A DNA stretch of 15,161 nt from Thermoproteota archaeon (GCA_012511995.1 JAAZFA010000102.1:1-15161); one strand, 5' to 3'. Positions 1-7,986 are shown, counted from the first letter of the stretch. Made by a program: numbers and translations. Notes: generated from the sequence alone by a model not told the origin.

Positions 1-29
1 AAGAGTTTCGGTTACAAAATAACTTACTT

Positions 30-624
30 TTAAGGTAATACGACTAAGTAGTAATTAGTGAAATGATATAACCCAGTGGAAGTTGTGTATGTTGTTGCAA
101 ACCTATCGGTCAGTTGGAAATCAGCGTCTTTATTACCATTGTTCACTGTAACGCTGTCCGCTTCTAGTGGATGGGCTTTAGCTGCTTTCTGTTGGATAAT
201 TTCGTTTCTTGGAGCTTGTATAGATAAAATGAATTTGTTGTAGTTTATTGTAACTGAATCTCCAGAGCCATACTGCAGGTGAATAGAGACTATGACCTTA
301 GTCATATTATTTCCAATGGGTCTTCTGCTTGTTTCGCTATAAGTTATGGTTATGTCGTGGTCTGGAGTTGTGCCTGTTTGGGGTGGTGTGGCAGTTGGTG
401 TTGGGTTTCTTTTTATTGTTTTTGTGGGTGTTGGGTTTGATTGTGTTGGTGGTATAGTATTTTCATTTGTTGGTGCGGGGGGGTGAAGTTTGTGGGGGCT
501 TTTTGTCAAGTAAAAATTTGATGTTTATACCTATGCTTAAAGTTAAGGCAAAAAGTAAGGGGAAATTAGGACTATTACGGGTGTCTGCATATAAGTTAGC
601 TACCTTTTTTGTTAGTATTGTTTT
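30..624 (-). pseudogene. Broken Thr/Pro-linked surface protein gene
   Basis: The open part (30-509) begins with a Pro/Thr/Asn-rich linker of about 50 residues and ends in a beta-rich domain of about 90 residues containing SIHLQYGSGDSVTINY and SVTVNNGNKDADFQL. I believe similar domains occur in predicted archaeal cell-surface proteins, but the family is not identified. In that frame the only start is a TTG at 507-509, close to an upstream stop at 525-527, and there is no signal peptide. The neighbouring minus-strand frame, open from 624, encodes a hydrophobic stretch (FPLLFALTLSIGINIKFLL) followed by DKKPPQTSPP. Removing one base from the C7 run at 477-483 would join it to the linker as PPQTSPPAPTNEN. 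I infer a membrane-anchored surface protein broken by a frameshift. The joined frame has no ATG, GTG or TTG, so the 5' end is also damaged. A sequencing error cannot be excluded. Confidence 0.5.
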
Positions 625-929
625 CTATGGTTTTATTTCCTATACAAATTTTTGTATACTTCTCTTAACTACGGTTAGGTTTCTTGATTAAGTCGGTAGT
701 TAATATTTAAAAAATTGAGGCGCCTAAATGTAAATTAAGCCAAAGTGTTATGGCTTTTTGGTCAGGTTGCCCGTCGAGTCCTTTTCACAGCGTAAGCTCA
801 GACTCTAGTGCACATCATTCCGTGTACGTAATTCACAGTAACGCTTAAGGCTCTTACGCATATTGCTAACGCTCTCGGAGAAATGGTTATTATAACCTCA
901 AGCAACAAAGTAAATAGGGATTAGCCATT
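625..929. other. Gene-free stretch with RNA-like inverted repeats
   Basis: I see no convincing gene here. The 74-residue plus-strand reading frame at 467-691 overlaps the surface-protein remnant and looks like chance. Between 790 and 859 an outer 7-bp inverted repeat (GCGTAAG at 790-796, CTTACGC at 853-859) encloses an inner 6-bp hairpin (GTGCAC at 808-813, GTGTAC at 822-827, one G-U pair). Both lie upstream of the nitroreductase TATA box, so they are not part of its leader. They could be an independent small RNA, a protein-binding site, or chance. Confidence 0.3.
887..895 (+). promoter_or_regulatory. TATA box for the nitroreductase gene
   Basis: TTATTATAA sits about 35-40 bases before the ATG at 930, giving an expected transcript start near 916-918 and a leader of about 13 bases. 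There is only a weak purine stretch (AGGGA) before the start codon. Confidence 0.5.
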
Positions 930-1451
930 ATGGAATTTTTTGATGCAATCAAAAACAGACGAAGCATACGATCCTACAGAAAACAAGACCTAACCCAAGA
1001 TTTAATAAGTAAACTCGTAGCTGCCGCAAGAATGGCCCCTTCTGCCGGCAATGCGCAACCATGGGCTTTTATAATAGCAAAAGAAAACAGAACTAAGCAG
1101 GCACTTGCCCAAGCCGCATATAATCAGAGATGGCTCGAGGCGGCTTCAGTTGTTTTTGTAGTTTGTGCAGACATGAAGCGAGCAGAAGAATCTTATGGTG
1201 AAAGGGGAAAAACACTCTATGCATTGCAGGATACCTCAGCAGCCATAGAAAATATACTTTTAACTGCAACCTCCCTGGGGTTAGGTGGCTGTTGGATGGG
1301 TGCTTTCCGCGAGGAAGAAGTCGGAAAAATAATCAAAGCACCACCGCATATGAGACCTGTCGCGTTAATCCCCATTGGTTACCCTAACGAATCGCCTCCT
1401 CCAAGAAGCAGACGACCTCATAGTGAAGTTGTTTTAATCGAGTCGTTCTAG
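930..1451 (+). CDS. Nitroreductase family FMN oxidoreductase
   Basis: This 173-residue protein has the usual length and motif order of the nitroreductase fold. RRSIRSY (residues 10-16) provides the basic residues that contact FMN phosphate, PSAGNAQPW (37-45) is the classic flavin loop, LGLGGCWMGAF (116-126) is the second flavin segment, and IPIGYP (147-152) is the conserved C-terminal strand. Members are homodimeric cytosolic enzymes that use NAD(P)H and FMN to reduce nitro compounds, quinones or enones; some act in cofactor dehalogenation or ring-forming reactions. The substrate cannot be read from the sequence. The gene is monocistronic with its own TATA box at 887-895. The start is fixed by the family N-terminus (MEFFDAIKNRRS). 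No damage is visible. Confidence 0.93.
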   Translation: MEFFDAIKNRRSIRSYRKQDLTQDLISKLVAAARMAPSAGNAQPWAFIIAKENRTKQALAQAAYNQRWLEAASVVFVVCADMKRAEESYGERGKTLYALQDTSAAIENILLTATSLGLGGCWMGAFREEEVGKIIKAPPHMRPVALIPIGYPNESPPPRSRRPHSEVVLIESF

Positions 1452-1956
1452 CCGATATTAAAGAATTCTTTCAGGTTAAGGTTGGTTTCCAAGGTCCAAA
1501 AATGCACTGTTTATTTGGTAACTCGAAAGGCTATTAACTTTGGGTTTTCAGGTCAAAAAACCATACTTCTACTTTGGGTTATCCTCAAGTTGGCGGTATA
1601 GGTCTTTTGTAGCACCAGTGTTGTAGTGCAAGCCAGTTTTATCCGCAAACCACATGAGCATTCCTCTCACGCGAGGTTGGCGCCATCTATTGTTGCTATG
1701 GAGCGGATGGGTTTTTGTTGGCATATCGTATGCAGTCACCAACATTCAAGGTTATCTGTTTATAGTTTAAATAGCGTAGACATTAACTTTAATTTTGACT
1801 GCGGAATCGTTGGATATCCCACTTATACGATAAGTATAAAAGGACCCGAGCCCTCTCACTCAGGTTCTATATCAAGCGCCCAGTTGAAAACACGATGCCG
1901 ACCAGTAACTCGACCGAGCGCTTCCTATTAACCATATAATCATTGGAGGAAAAAAC
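1452..1956. other. 505-base region without a convincing gene
   Basis: A 101-residue plus-strand frame (1626-1931) is open, but it has no recognisable domain, contains a TATA-like box and dyad that would be unlikely inside a gene, and ends just before a well-supported small gene. I treat it as chance. The one recognisable element is the promoter-like dyad at 1823-1841. The remainder shows short imperfect repeats such as ACTTTGGGTT, at about 1535 and 1570. Confidence 0.4.
1823..1841 (+). promoter_or_regulatory. TATA box overlapped by an operator-like dyad
   Basis: TATAAAA at 1835-1841 is a strong archaeal TATA box. It overlaps the inverted repeat TTATAC-GATAA-GTATAA (1823-1839). A second phasing of the same bases, ACTTAT-ACG-ATAAGT (1821-1835), is also symmetrical. 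A regulator bound here would block TBP. The expected transcript start is near 1862-1866, leaving a leader of roughly 90 bases before the small gene at 1957. Confidence 0.4.
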
Positions 1957-2082
1957 ATGTTATCACGTGATTGCGACGGATGCTCTGAAATGAGAGCCTG
2001 CAGTAAACGCTACCAAATTGCCGGGGTATTCGACAAAGTTTACTGCCCAGATGGAACAGTACATTTAATCGATGGAGCATAA
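1957..2082 (+). CDS. 41-residue four-cysteine mini-protein
   Basis: This short gene reads MLSRDCDGCSEMRAC and continues to VYCPDGTVHLIDGA before a TAA. Its cysteines at 6, 9, 15 and 30 form a CxxC-x5-C-x14-C pattern, suitable for one zinc or iron-sulfur site. A strong Shine-Dalgarno sequence (GGAGGA at 1945-1950) lies 6 bases before the ATG, the best ribosome site in this part of the window. The stop is only 9 bases from the convergent flavodoxin stop, the tight packing expected for two real genes. I do not recognise the family. The charged ends and lack of a hydrophobic segment suggest a cytosolic protein. A role as a redox or metal-binding partner is only a guess. Confidence 0.65.
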   Translation: MLSRDCDGCSEMRACSKRYQIAGVFDKVYCPDGTVHLIDGA

Positions 2083-2091
2083 ACCACTAAA

Positions 2092-2514
2092 TTAAACCTT
2101 TCCATCTCTAATGTATAGAACCGCTTTTAACTTACTTATCACTTCTGAGAAATCTGCTAATTGCTCTGTTTTCATACCTTTCTTTGAAACCTTAAGAATC
2201 ACCTCATAACCTCTGCTCACAAGTTCTTTCTCGATAACTTTCATTGCCCGCTCGTTACCGAAGAGTTTGTAAGTACAAAACAGAATTGCCTTCTTTCCAG
2301 TCACTACAGGCAAGCTTGTTATGTAGGTCAAAGCTTCCTTAGTTGGACTAGCCCCTTCAACAGGAGTCCCAAAAATTAACAGATCAACATTCGCAATTTT
2401 TGAAGCATCAGCGGTGGATAACTCAAACATTGGCGCATTAGTTGCATCAGCTATTGCTTGAGCAAATTTTTTTGTGTTCCCAGTCCTAGAAAAGTATACA
2501 ACAGCTGCATTCAT
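2092..2514 (-). CDS. Flavodoxin-like protein
   Basis: This is a 140-residue flavodoxin-fold protein. The N-terminal strand AAVVYFSRTGNT (residues 3-14) carries the FMN-phosphate loop S9-R-T-G-N-T14. LLIFGTPVEGASPTKE supplies the second flavin loop, and KKAILFCTYKLFG and SRGYEVI match later strands. Such proteins carry electrons or reduce quinones using bound FMN in the cytosol. A start 13 codons further upstream is open, but the ATG at 2512-2514 is preferred. The family normally begins almost directly with the first strand, and a TATA box with a purine-rich BRE lies about 27 bases upstream, which suits a leaderless transcript. No Shine-Dalgarno sequence is present. It converges on the 41-residue Cys protein and diverges from the DNA ligase. 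Confidence 0.85.
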   Translation of the reverse strand: MNAAVVYFSRTGNTKKFAQAIADATNAPMFELSTADASKIANVDLLIFGTPVEGASPTKEALTYITSLPVVTGKKAILFCTYKLFGNERAMKVIEKELVSRGYEVILKVSKKGMKTEQLADFSEVISKLKAVLYIRDGKV

Positions 2515-2536
2515 AATTGGTGATAGAAAGATTATT

Positions 2537-2550
2537 CTTAATAAATTTTT
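2537..2550 (-). promoter_or_regulatory. TATA box and BRE for the flavodoxin gene
   Basis: On the minus strand TTTATTAAG (2537-2545) is preceded by the A-rich BRE-like sequence GAAAAA. Its centre is about 27 bases from the ATG at 2514, predicting transcription from the start codon itself. This supports the shorter, leaderless start for the flavodoxin. Confidence 0.5.
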
Positions 2551-2641
2551 CAAATGCCTGTTGAACGTAGGATAATGCGTTTACCCTTTAGCTCATTCAG
2601 AGCATCAACTAGCATATCTAAAATTAAAAGTTAAATGAAAA

Positions 2642-2650
2642 TTTTAATAT
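2642..2650 (+). promoter_or_regulatory. TATA box for the DNA ligase gene
   Basis: TTTTAATAT lies about 39 bases before the ligase ATG and predicts a transcript start near 2671 with a leader of roughly 14 bases (GTGAGCGAGC region). The 170-base divergent gap holds both this promoter and that of the flavodoxin. Confidence 0.4.
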
Positions 2651-2684
2651 TCACATAATTGACTATGTCAGTGAGCGAGCAAGC

Positions 2685-4454
2685 ATGGATTACGTAGTAA
2701 TAGCTGATGCATACGAAAGAATCGAAGGCACTACCAAGCGTCTTGAAATGACTGACTATTTAGTGGATCTGCTCAAAAATACACCCAAGGAAGTTATCTC
2801 ACGAGTAGTATACTTAACACAGGGAAAACTCTACCCAGATTTTGAGGGTATTGAAATGGGCGTAGCTGAAAAACTAGCTATAAAAGCGCTCACCCGTGCT
2901 TCAGGCAGCAGCGAAAGCATAATCCAAAAAGAACTACAGAAAAGCGGTGACATCGGCAAAACCGCTGAGCAACAACTTGCAAAACGCAAACAATCCACCT
3001 TCTTTAGCAAAAAACTAACCGTAGAACATGTGTATGAAACCCTCGACAAGCTCGCTAAAACCTCAGGCAGTGGTACAGTAGACCTAAAAATGGCACTCCT
3101 ATCGGGATTACTAACAGATGCCTCACCTAAAGAGGCTAAATGGCTTATTCGCACTGTAACAGGCAACTTGCGATTGGGCATAGCTGACATGACAGTGCTA
3201 GATGCCTTGGCAATCGCATATGGCGGCGGTAAAGAAACAAGAGAAAAAATTGAACGCGCCTACAACATCTCCTCAGATTTAGGACGAGTGGCCAATGTCG
3301 TTGCCGACTTGGGCATAGAAGGAATAGAAAAGTTCCAAGTCATGGTTTTTGAGCCTATACGCCCAATGCTCGCTGAACGTTTAGGAGCGCCTGAAGAAAT
3401 CCTTGAAAAATTCGGCGGTAAATGCATTGCTGAATACAAATATGACGGTGAACGAGTTCAAGCACATAAGACTGGAAACAAAGTCAAATTGTTCTCTAGG
3501 CGCTTGGAAAACATTTCAAATCAATACCCTGACGCAGTAAATCTAATACGCGAACAACTCGATGCAAAAGAAGCTATCTTCGAAGCTGAATGCGTCGCGG
3601 TTGATTTGGAAACTGGCGACATGCGTCCATTTCAAGAGCTAATGCATCGCAGAAGAAAATACGGTGTTGAAGCAGCCATAACGCAATACCCCATTTCACT
3701 GTTCAGCTTTGATTTGCTCTATGTAGACGGCGAAGACTTAACCAAACAACCCTTGCCACAACGCCGCAAAAGACTCCAAACTATAATTAAACTAAATGAC
3801 CGCTTAAAACCAGCCACGCAAAAAACAGTCAACAACCCCCGAGACCTTGAAGACTTTTTCGAAGAAGCCATCGAAGAAGGCTGTGAAGGCCTTATTTGCA
3901 AATCAATAAGCAAAGACTCTGTCTATCAAGCGGGTAACAGGGGATGGTTATGGATTAAGTACAAGCGGGATTACAAGAGTGAAATGACTGACACCGTTGA
4001 TTTAGTAGTTGTGGGTGCTTTTCATGGCAGAGGCAAACGGGTCGGTACCTATGGTGCATTACTACTAGCAACTTACAACCCAGAAGATGATACTTTTGAG
4101 ACCGTGACTAAATGCGGCACAGGTTTCACAGATGCCAATTTAGCAAAACTCTATGAAACGCTACAAAGACACATTGTTCCACGCAAGAACAGTCGAGTAA
4201 AATCAACTCTTGAAGCTGACGTATGGTTTGAACCCTACATGGTTCTAGAGATTTTAGGGGCAGAAGTAACCTTAAGCCCCATTCATATGACTGCCATGGA
4301 CGCTATCCGTAAAGGAAGTGGTTTAGCAATTCGTTTTCCACGATTCACTGGAAATTACCGTACAGATAAGAGCCCACAGGACGCTACCAACTCCAAAGAG
4401 GTACTAGGAATGTATAATGCGCAGCTCAAAAAAATCGGCGAAACTCTATTCTAA
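2685..4454 (+). CDS. lig: ATP-dependent DNA ligase
   Basis: This 589-residue protein has the archaeal/eukaryotic DNA ligase I arrangement: an N-terminal DNA-binding domain (about 1-215), an adenylation domain (about 220-430) and an OB-fold domain (about 435-570). It seals nicks during Okazaki fragment joining and repair, using ATP to adenylate its lysine. The nucleotidyltransferase motifs are intact: motif I EYKYDGER with the AMP-accepting lysine K252, motif III FEAECV (299-303), motif IIIa FSFDLLYVDG (340-349), motif IV EEGCEGLICK (397-406) and motif V WLWIKYK (421-427). QSTFF (103-107) sits where the PCNA-binding QKSFF motif lies in Pyrococcus ligase, so sliding-clamp binding is inferred. 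The ATG start matches the family. The 4512 gene follows 57 bases later on the same strand and may be cotranscribed. Confidence 0.97.
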   Translation: MDYVVIADAYERIEGTTKRLEMTDYLVDLLKNTPKEVISRVVYLTQGKLYPDFEGIEMGVAEKLAIKALTRASGSSESIIQKELQKSGDIGKTAEQQLAKRKQSTFFSKKLTVEHVYETLDKLAKTSGSGTVDLKMALLSGLLTDASPKEAKWLIRTVTGNLRLGIADMTVLDALAIAYGGGKETREKIERAYNISSDLGRVANVVADLGIEGIEKFQVMVFEPIRPMLAERLGAPEEILEKFGGKCIAEYKYDGERVQAHKTGNKVKLFSRRLENISNQYPDAVNLIREQLDAKEAIFEAECVAVDLETGDMRPFQELMHRRRKYGVEAAITQYPISLFSFDLLYVDGEDLTKQPLPQRRKRLQTIIKLNDRLKPATQKTVNNPRDLEDFFEEAIEEGCEGLICKSISKDSVYQAGNRGWLWIKYKRDYKSEMTDTVDLVVVGAFHGRGKRVGTYGALLLATYNPEDDTFETVTKCGTGFTDANLAKLYETLQRHIVPRKNSRVKSTLEADVWFEPYMVLEILGAEVTLSPIHMTAMDAIRKGSGLAIRFPRFTGNYRTDKSPQDATNSKEVLGMYNAQLKKIGETLF

Positions 4455-4511
4455 AGGAAGGGTTAAACTGATAAATGACTTATTACGTAATTAGTTAGGG
4501 GTGTATTTGGT

Positions 4512-5123
4512 TTGGCTCAAGATTCAGAAAAAATGAAGGCAATGATAGCGTTAAAAAAACGCTTAGAAGATAAACTTGAACAACTTAAAATAGAAATTAA
4601 CGAAGTTCAAGCCACACTAGATACCCTTAACACGATTTTATTGGAGAAGGGCTTTAAACGAGGTGACATCAAAGACGCTGCTGTACCAGCGATGAAAGAA
4701 GTGCTCCTACCAAAAACTCCACCCGAAACACCCGTTCCACCAGAACCCGTTTCAACTATAACAGAAACTGAAACCGTCATACCACTCAAAACCATGAGTG
4801 AAGAACCCTTGGCATTGATGTATTTTGAAAAACAACAGATTCATATAATGCCCGATGAAAGCAAAAAATTCAGCGTAAATACACCGCCTTTCAGCAACTT
4901 TTTAGTCGAAAAAGTTTTCTCCAAGATGCAAGAGAAAGACAAAGAACTAGTTAGATTAGGTCAATTAACACCCGATAGAATGTTTAGTTACAACATTGTA
5001 AGAGAAGGCGAATTGATTAGAGAAATAATTATAAAAAACGCCGATGAAGAACGCTTAAAAGAACTCAAATCAAGCGTACGCTGGACATTTGAAAAAATGT
5101 ATGAAAAAATGAAAACTGCCTAA
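4512..5123 (+). CDS. Coiled-coil protein of unknown function
   Basis: This is a 203-residue soluble protein. Residues 3-45 are a strongly charged, heptad-like helix (KKRLEDKLEQLKIEINEVQ) predicted to form a coiled coil. Residues 66-92 are a Pro/Thr/Glu linker. Residues 93-203 form a compact domain containing SVNTPPFSNFLVEKVFSKMQ and KSSVRWTFEKMYEKM, which looks like a conserved archaeal domain, but I cannot name it. The TTG start is supported by GGGGTG (about 4498-4503), some 8 bases upstream; there is no ATG before residue 8. It lies 57 bases after the ligase, which hints at cotranscription and a possible DNA-linked role, but nothing in the sequence proves this. Its stop is 2 bases from the convergent thioredoxin stop. 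There are no cysteines and no membrane segments. Confidence 0.85.
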   Translation: MAQDSEKMKAMIALKKRLEDKLEQLKIEINEVQATLDTLNTILLEKGFKRGDIKDAAVPAMKEVLLPKTPPETPVPPEPVSTITETETVIPLKTMSEEPLALMYFEKQQIHIMPDESKKFSVNTPPFSNFLVEKVFSKMQEKDKELVRLGQLTPDRMFSYNIVREGELIREIIIKNADEERLKELKSSVRWTFEKMYEKMKTA

Positions 5124-5125
5124 AC

Positions 5126-5449
5126 TCATTGATGCTTCGCGATTGACTCAACAATTCTGTTTTTTGGGGAAAGACCTACTAAACGATCTACTTCTTGTCC
5201 ATTTTTGAAGAGAATCATCGTTGGAATACTGAACACTTGGAATTTCTCAGCGGTCTGAGGATTTTCATCAACATTAAGTTTGCCAATTAATACTTTGCCA
5301 ACGTATTCGTTTGCTAACTCTGAGATAATTGGAGCTAATGCTCGGCATGGACCGCACCAAGGTGCCCAGAAATCAACCAACATAATTTTGTTGGTATTTA
5401 GAGTTTGTTCAAAATTAGAATCTGTTACATGGAATGGTTCAGTGCTCAT
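5126..5449 (-). CDS. trxA: Thioredoxin
   Basis: This 107-residue protein is a full-length classical thioredoxin, a cytosolic dithiol carrier that reduces protein disulfides. DFWAPWCGPCRALAP carries the active site W31-C32-G33-P34-C35. The cis-proline is P76 in FSIPT, followed by MILFKNGQEVDRLVG, the usual strand-turn segment. The buried acidic residue before the active site (D26) is present. The start is fixed by a GGTGA ribosome site (5456-5460) 6 bases before the ATG and by a TATA box at 5491-5498. No thioredoxin reductase is adjacent. The flavoprotein at 10269 belongs to another branch of the disulfide reductases, so pairing the two would be speculation. The gene is convergent with 4512-5123 at a 2-base gap. 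Confidence 0.97.
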   Translation of the reverse strand: MSTEPFHVTDSNFEQTLNTNKIMLVDFWAPWCGPCRALAPIISELANEYVGKVLIGKLNVDENPQTAEKFQVFSIPTMILFKNGQEVDRLVGLSPKNRIVESIAKHQ

Positions 5450-5455
5450 AGTAAT

Positions 5456-5498
5456 TCACCATAAATCAAAGTATTTTTAGGTCAGGCTTTGATATAAA
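5456..5498 (-). promoter_or_regulatory. Thioredoxin TATA box and ribosome site
   Basis: On the minus strand TTTATATC (5491-5498) predicts transcription from about 5468. GGTGA (5456-5460) then lies 6 bases before the ATG. Both are close to archaeal consensus. Confidence 0.6.
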
Positions 5499-5575
5499 CC
5501 GTTCGTGAGCAAAAAAATGCTCCCGTTTAGTCTATTGTTTATGATTGCGTTTTTTGAAATAGATTATACCTACAC

Positions 5576-7846
5576 TCAGAGAGTCACGAATACTATTAAA
5601 AGGGCTACAACCCATGTCCACCAATAAGGCTCACCTATTTGCCTTTGCTCAGTAGGTGTTGGTAGAGGCTTTTCTTGAACTGGATTTCTATGCGGTGTGT
5701 GCTAAGCTACTTGTAAACCCATATGTAGTAGTTATTTTGGTCTTCTGTGTAGTCTTGTTTCTCTGCTACCTCGTTGTCAATTATTACTGTTGGAATAGTT
5801 CCATAAGGAACGACACTTTTAGCGATGGTTATGTTGCTAAATCTACTGGAACCAAGTGAACCTGTTAGGGTAAAAGAGGCAGAGGTGGTTTGTAAGGTTT
5901 AATTGTTTGTAATAGTAACGTTGGTTATTTGTGAGCTAGTTACGTTGCTGGTTATTTGGAGGTTAACTTTTGAACCGTCCTCTTTGGCTGCTTGTATAAT
6001 GGTTGGGGTAGGCGTGGAATTCGAGCCGTCACCCACATTTATTAGGTTGCTTTTACCTGAGTGACCATTATTATGGGTTACATCGATAATAAATGACCCT
6101 GTTTTGGTTACGGTAACATTTCTTATTCATATGCCTTCGTTAAATGAACCTGCCATGGATGGGTTTACGTTGCTCCGTTAATGCTTAATGTACGGGTGTG
6201 AGAAGTCTGACGATGTTTGAGTATTGGTCTATGGCTACTACTTTTATAGCGAAAGAGGTGTCAATTTTGGCGGAACTTGGAGTTAAAACGATGAAGCGAT
6301 TTACAGAGCCATGCATAACGGTTAAAGCAGTATTTGTTGTTAAACCGCCGTAGGCAGATTCAACGAAGTATACTCCTTTATAAAAACCGATTAAAGTGCC
6401 GTTGAAATATCCACCATCAACAGCGTATGCAGCATCATCTTCCCAAGAATTGCCATATTCATCATAGGCAGTGGTTGTGAATGTTATTCCTTCGTCAGGT
6501 TGGATAGTCGTGTATTGTGGGTTTGTCGTTAAGTTAACGACTTTTTCAGTGTAGTCTGGGCTGTACGGTAAGTAATCATAAACTCTACAGTTTCCAAAAA
6601 AGTCAAAAATGTATCGGCAAAACCATCTGTCTTAGCGCCAGTACATGTTCCGCTAAAATCTGTGCTATTGGGGTGAGCCCGTAGTTTCCCTCGATCATAC
6701 GATCGTTAGAATATGCTTTTGCACCTGCCTGAAATGTTGAGTTTAAATGTAATACAGTGCTTGGAGGTGCATACATTGTACTAGTGAATCGGCAGTTGGA
6801 GCCCTCCATAATTATGGCCCCACAGAAGTACTCGTCATTGCTTAATCCGTTTCTGTTGAATAAGTTGCCAGTAATGAGTAGGTCATAACTGTTAACCGCT
6901 CTTAAACCAAGCGTGTTGTTAGTGATAGTAGAGTTCTTGATAACTAAGTGTTGGGATTCTAAAGTCATAGTACCCTGTTCATTATTGTTTATACTGCAAT
7001 CATCGATTACAATCGAGTTAGATAACACATCTAAAAAGCCAGAAAGAGTGTTGTTGTCTATAGTGCAATCTTTACTAGTCATCTGGTGATTTTGGGAACT
7101 CATAACAGCTAACAAACCTTCCTTGAAGGTTGCATGAGTTACTGTTACGTTGCTGGTGGATGTATTCAGACCAATATAGTTGTTTTTTATTTCCAAGTTT
7201 GTAGCAGTTAGGTTACATTCTTAGCTGATAATAGCTATTCCACTGACTGAAACATTACTATTTTCGAAAATAAGATGGGTATTATATGCTTCTATGGGAC
7301 AGTTGTTTTCTTTAAGCAGGGTGTTATAAAGTCCAACGTTAGTGCAGTTTTGAGTTCCTGTGCCAAAATTATTGTTGTTTATGTATAGCATTTTTGGATT
7401 GTTATGTTGCTGTCTTGAATAACTTCGATGCTATAGGTATTGTTCTTGAGGTTAGTGTCTTTTATAGTAATATCGCCTGATTCAATGGCTACTGAGCCAA
7501 CAGTATTATTACTTAGCCGCGAGTGATCAACAACAAGACCTGCAATATTATAACCAAAAAGTGCAGCTGAAGTGTTGTTGGTAAACGTAGAGTTTTGCAC
7601 AAGTTTTCTACGTCTATTGCATATAATCCATAGTCTGAGTTTGTTACGTTACAGTTTTTCAGGAGTATATTGCCGCAGCCGGAAGATATCGTGACAGCGT
7701 AATCATCAATGTTTTGAGTTGACTTGATAAGGTTCCCTTGGCTGTCAACAACGAGGTTACTTGCGTTTATGCGCCATCTATCCCAAAAAGAAACCGTTAA
7801 AACAGCCAAAACATAGGATGAGGTCTCCGGGCAAACCCTTCCTCAT
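5576..7846 (-). pseudogene. Decayed parallel beta-helix surface protein
   Basis: Joined across frames, one protein of about 750 residues can be read from an ATG at 7844-7846. It has a hydrophobic signal-like start (MRKGLP, then SSYVLAVLTVSFW), many Asn-rich beta-helix repeats such as NCNVTNSDYGLYAI and NSTITNNTLGLRAV (about 7790-6780), Ig-like strands (FTTTAYDEYGNSW to VVAIDQYSNIV), a short NSTPTPT linker near 6015, a further beta domain (PYGTIPTVIIDNEVAEK) and a C-terminal membrane anchor (WWTWVVALLIVFVTL). Four in-frame stops interrupt it: 7221-7223 TAA, 6127-6129 TGA, 5899-5901 TAA and 5707-5709 TAG. Frame changes are needed near 7820, 7600, 7385, 6673 (C run), 6608 (T run), 6200 and 5650. 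The family (NosD/PbH1-like surface proteins) binds polymers or forms cell-surface structures. This copy should not make a full protein. Short open pieces at 6603-7196, 7379-7600 and 7513-7809 are parts of it. Confidence 0.88.
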
Positions 7847-7935
7847 TAAAGAAAAAAGTAACTAAACAACAAAAAAGTATTTTCACATTTCCTTATGGAT
7901 GTGATCATGTTTGAGTTAAACCTCGAGTTTGCAGT

Positions 7936-7986
7936 AAAAAGGTGGCAAGACCACAGAACCAGTATCCTACTGCTCTTCTCTGTGGT
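7936..7986 (-). terminator. Nested hairpin with T-run after mscL
   Basis: An 8-bp inverted repeat (ACCACAGA 7950-7957, TCTGTGGT 7979-7986) encloses a second 5-bp hairpin (CAGTA 7960-7964, TACTG 7968-7972, 3-base loop). Read on the minus strand it starts about 28 bases after the mscL stop and is followed by T5 at 7936-7940. A terminator or 3'-end stability element for mscL is the likely role. It could instead be a protein-binding dyad. Confidence 0.45.

Noticed and set aside
467..691. 74-codon plus-strand frame with hydrophobic C-terminal half
   Set aside because: It runs antisense to the surface-protein remnant and its anchor segment, has no ribosome site and no recognisable domain.
1626..1931. 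101-codon plus-strand frame between nitroreductase and the 41-residue gene
   Set aside because: Its translation has no domain or periodicity, and a strong TATA box with a dyad lies inside it.
5576..7846. Stop-codon recoding (for example pyrrolysine at TAG) as the reason for the interruptions
   Set aside because: All three stop codons occur in frame and several frameshifts are needed as well, so decay is the simpler explanation.
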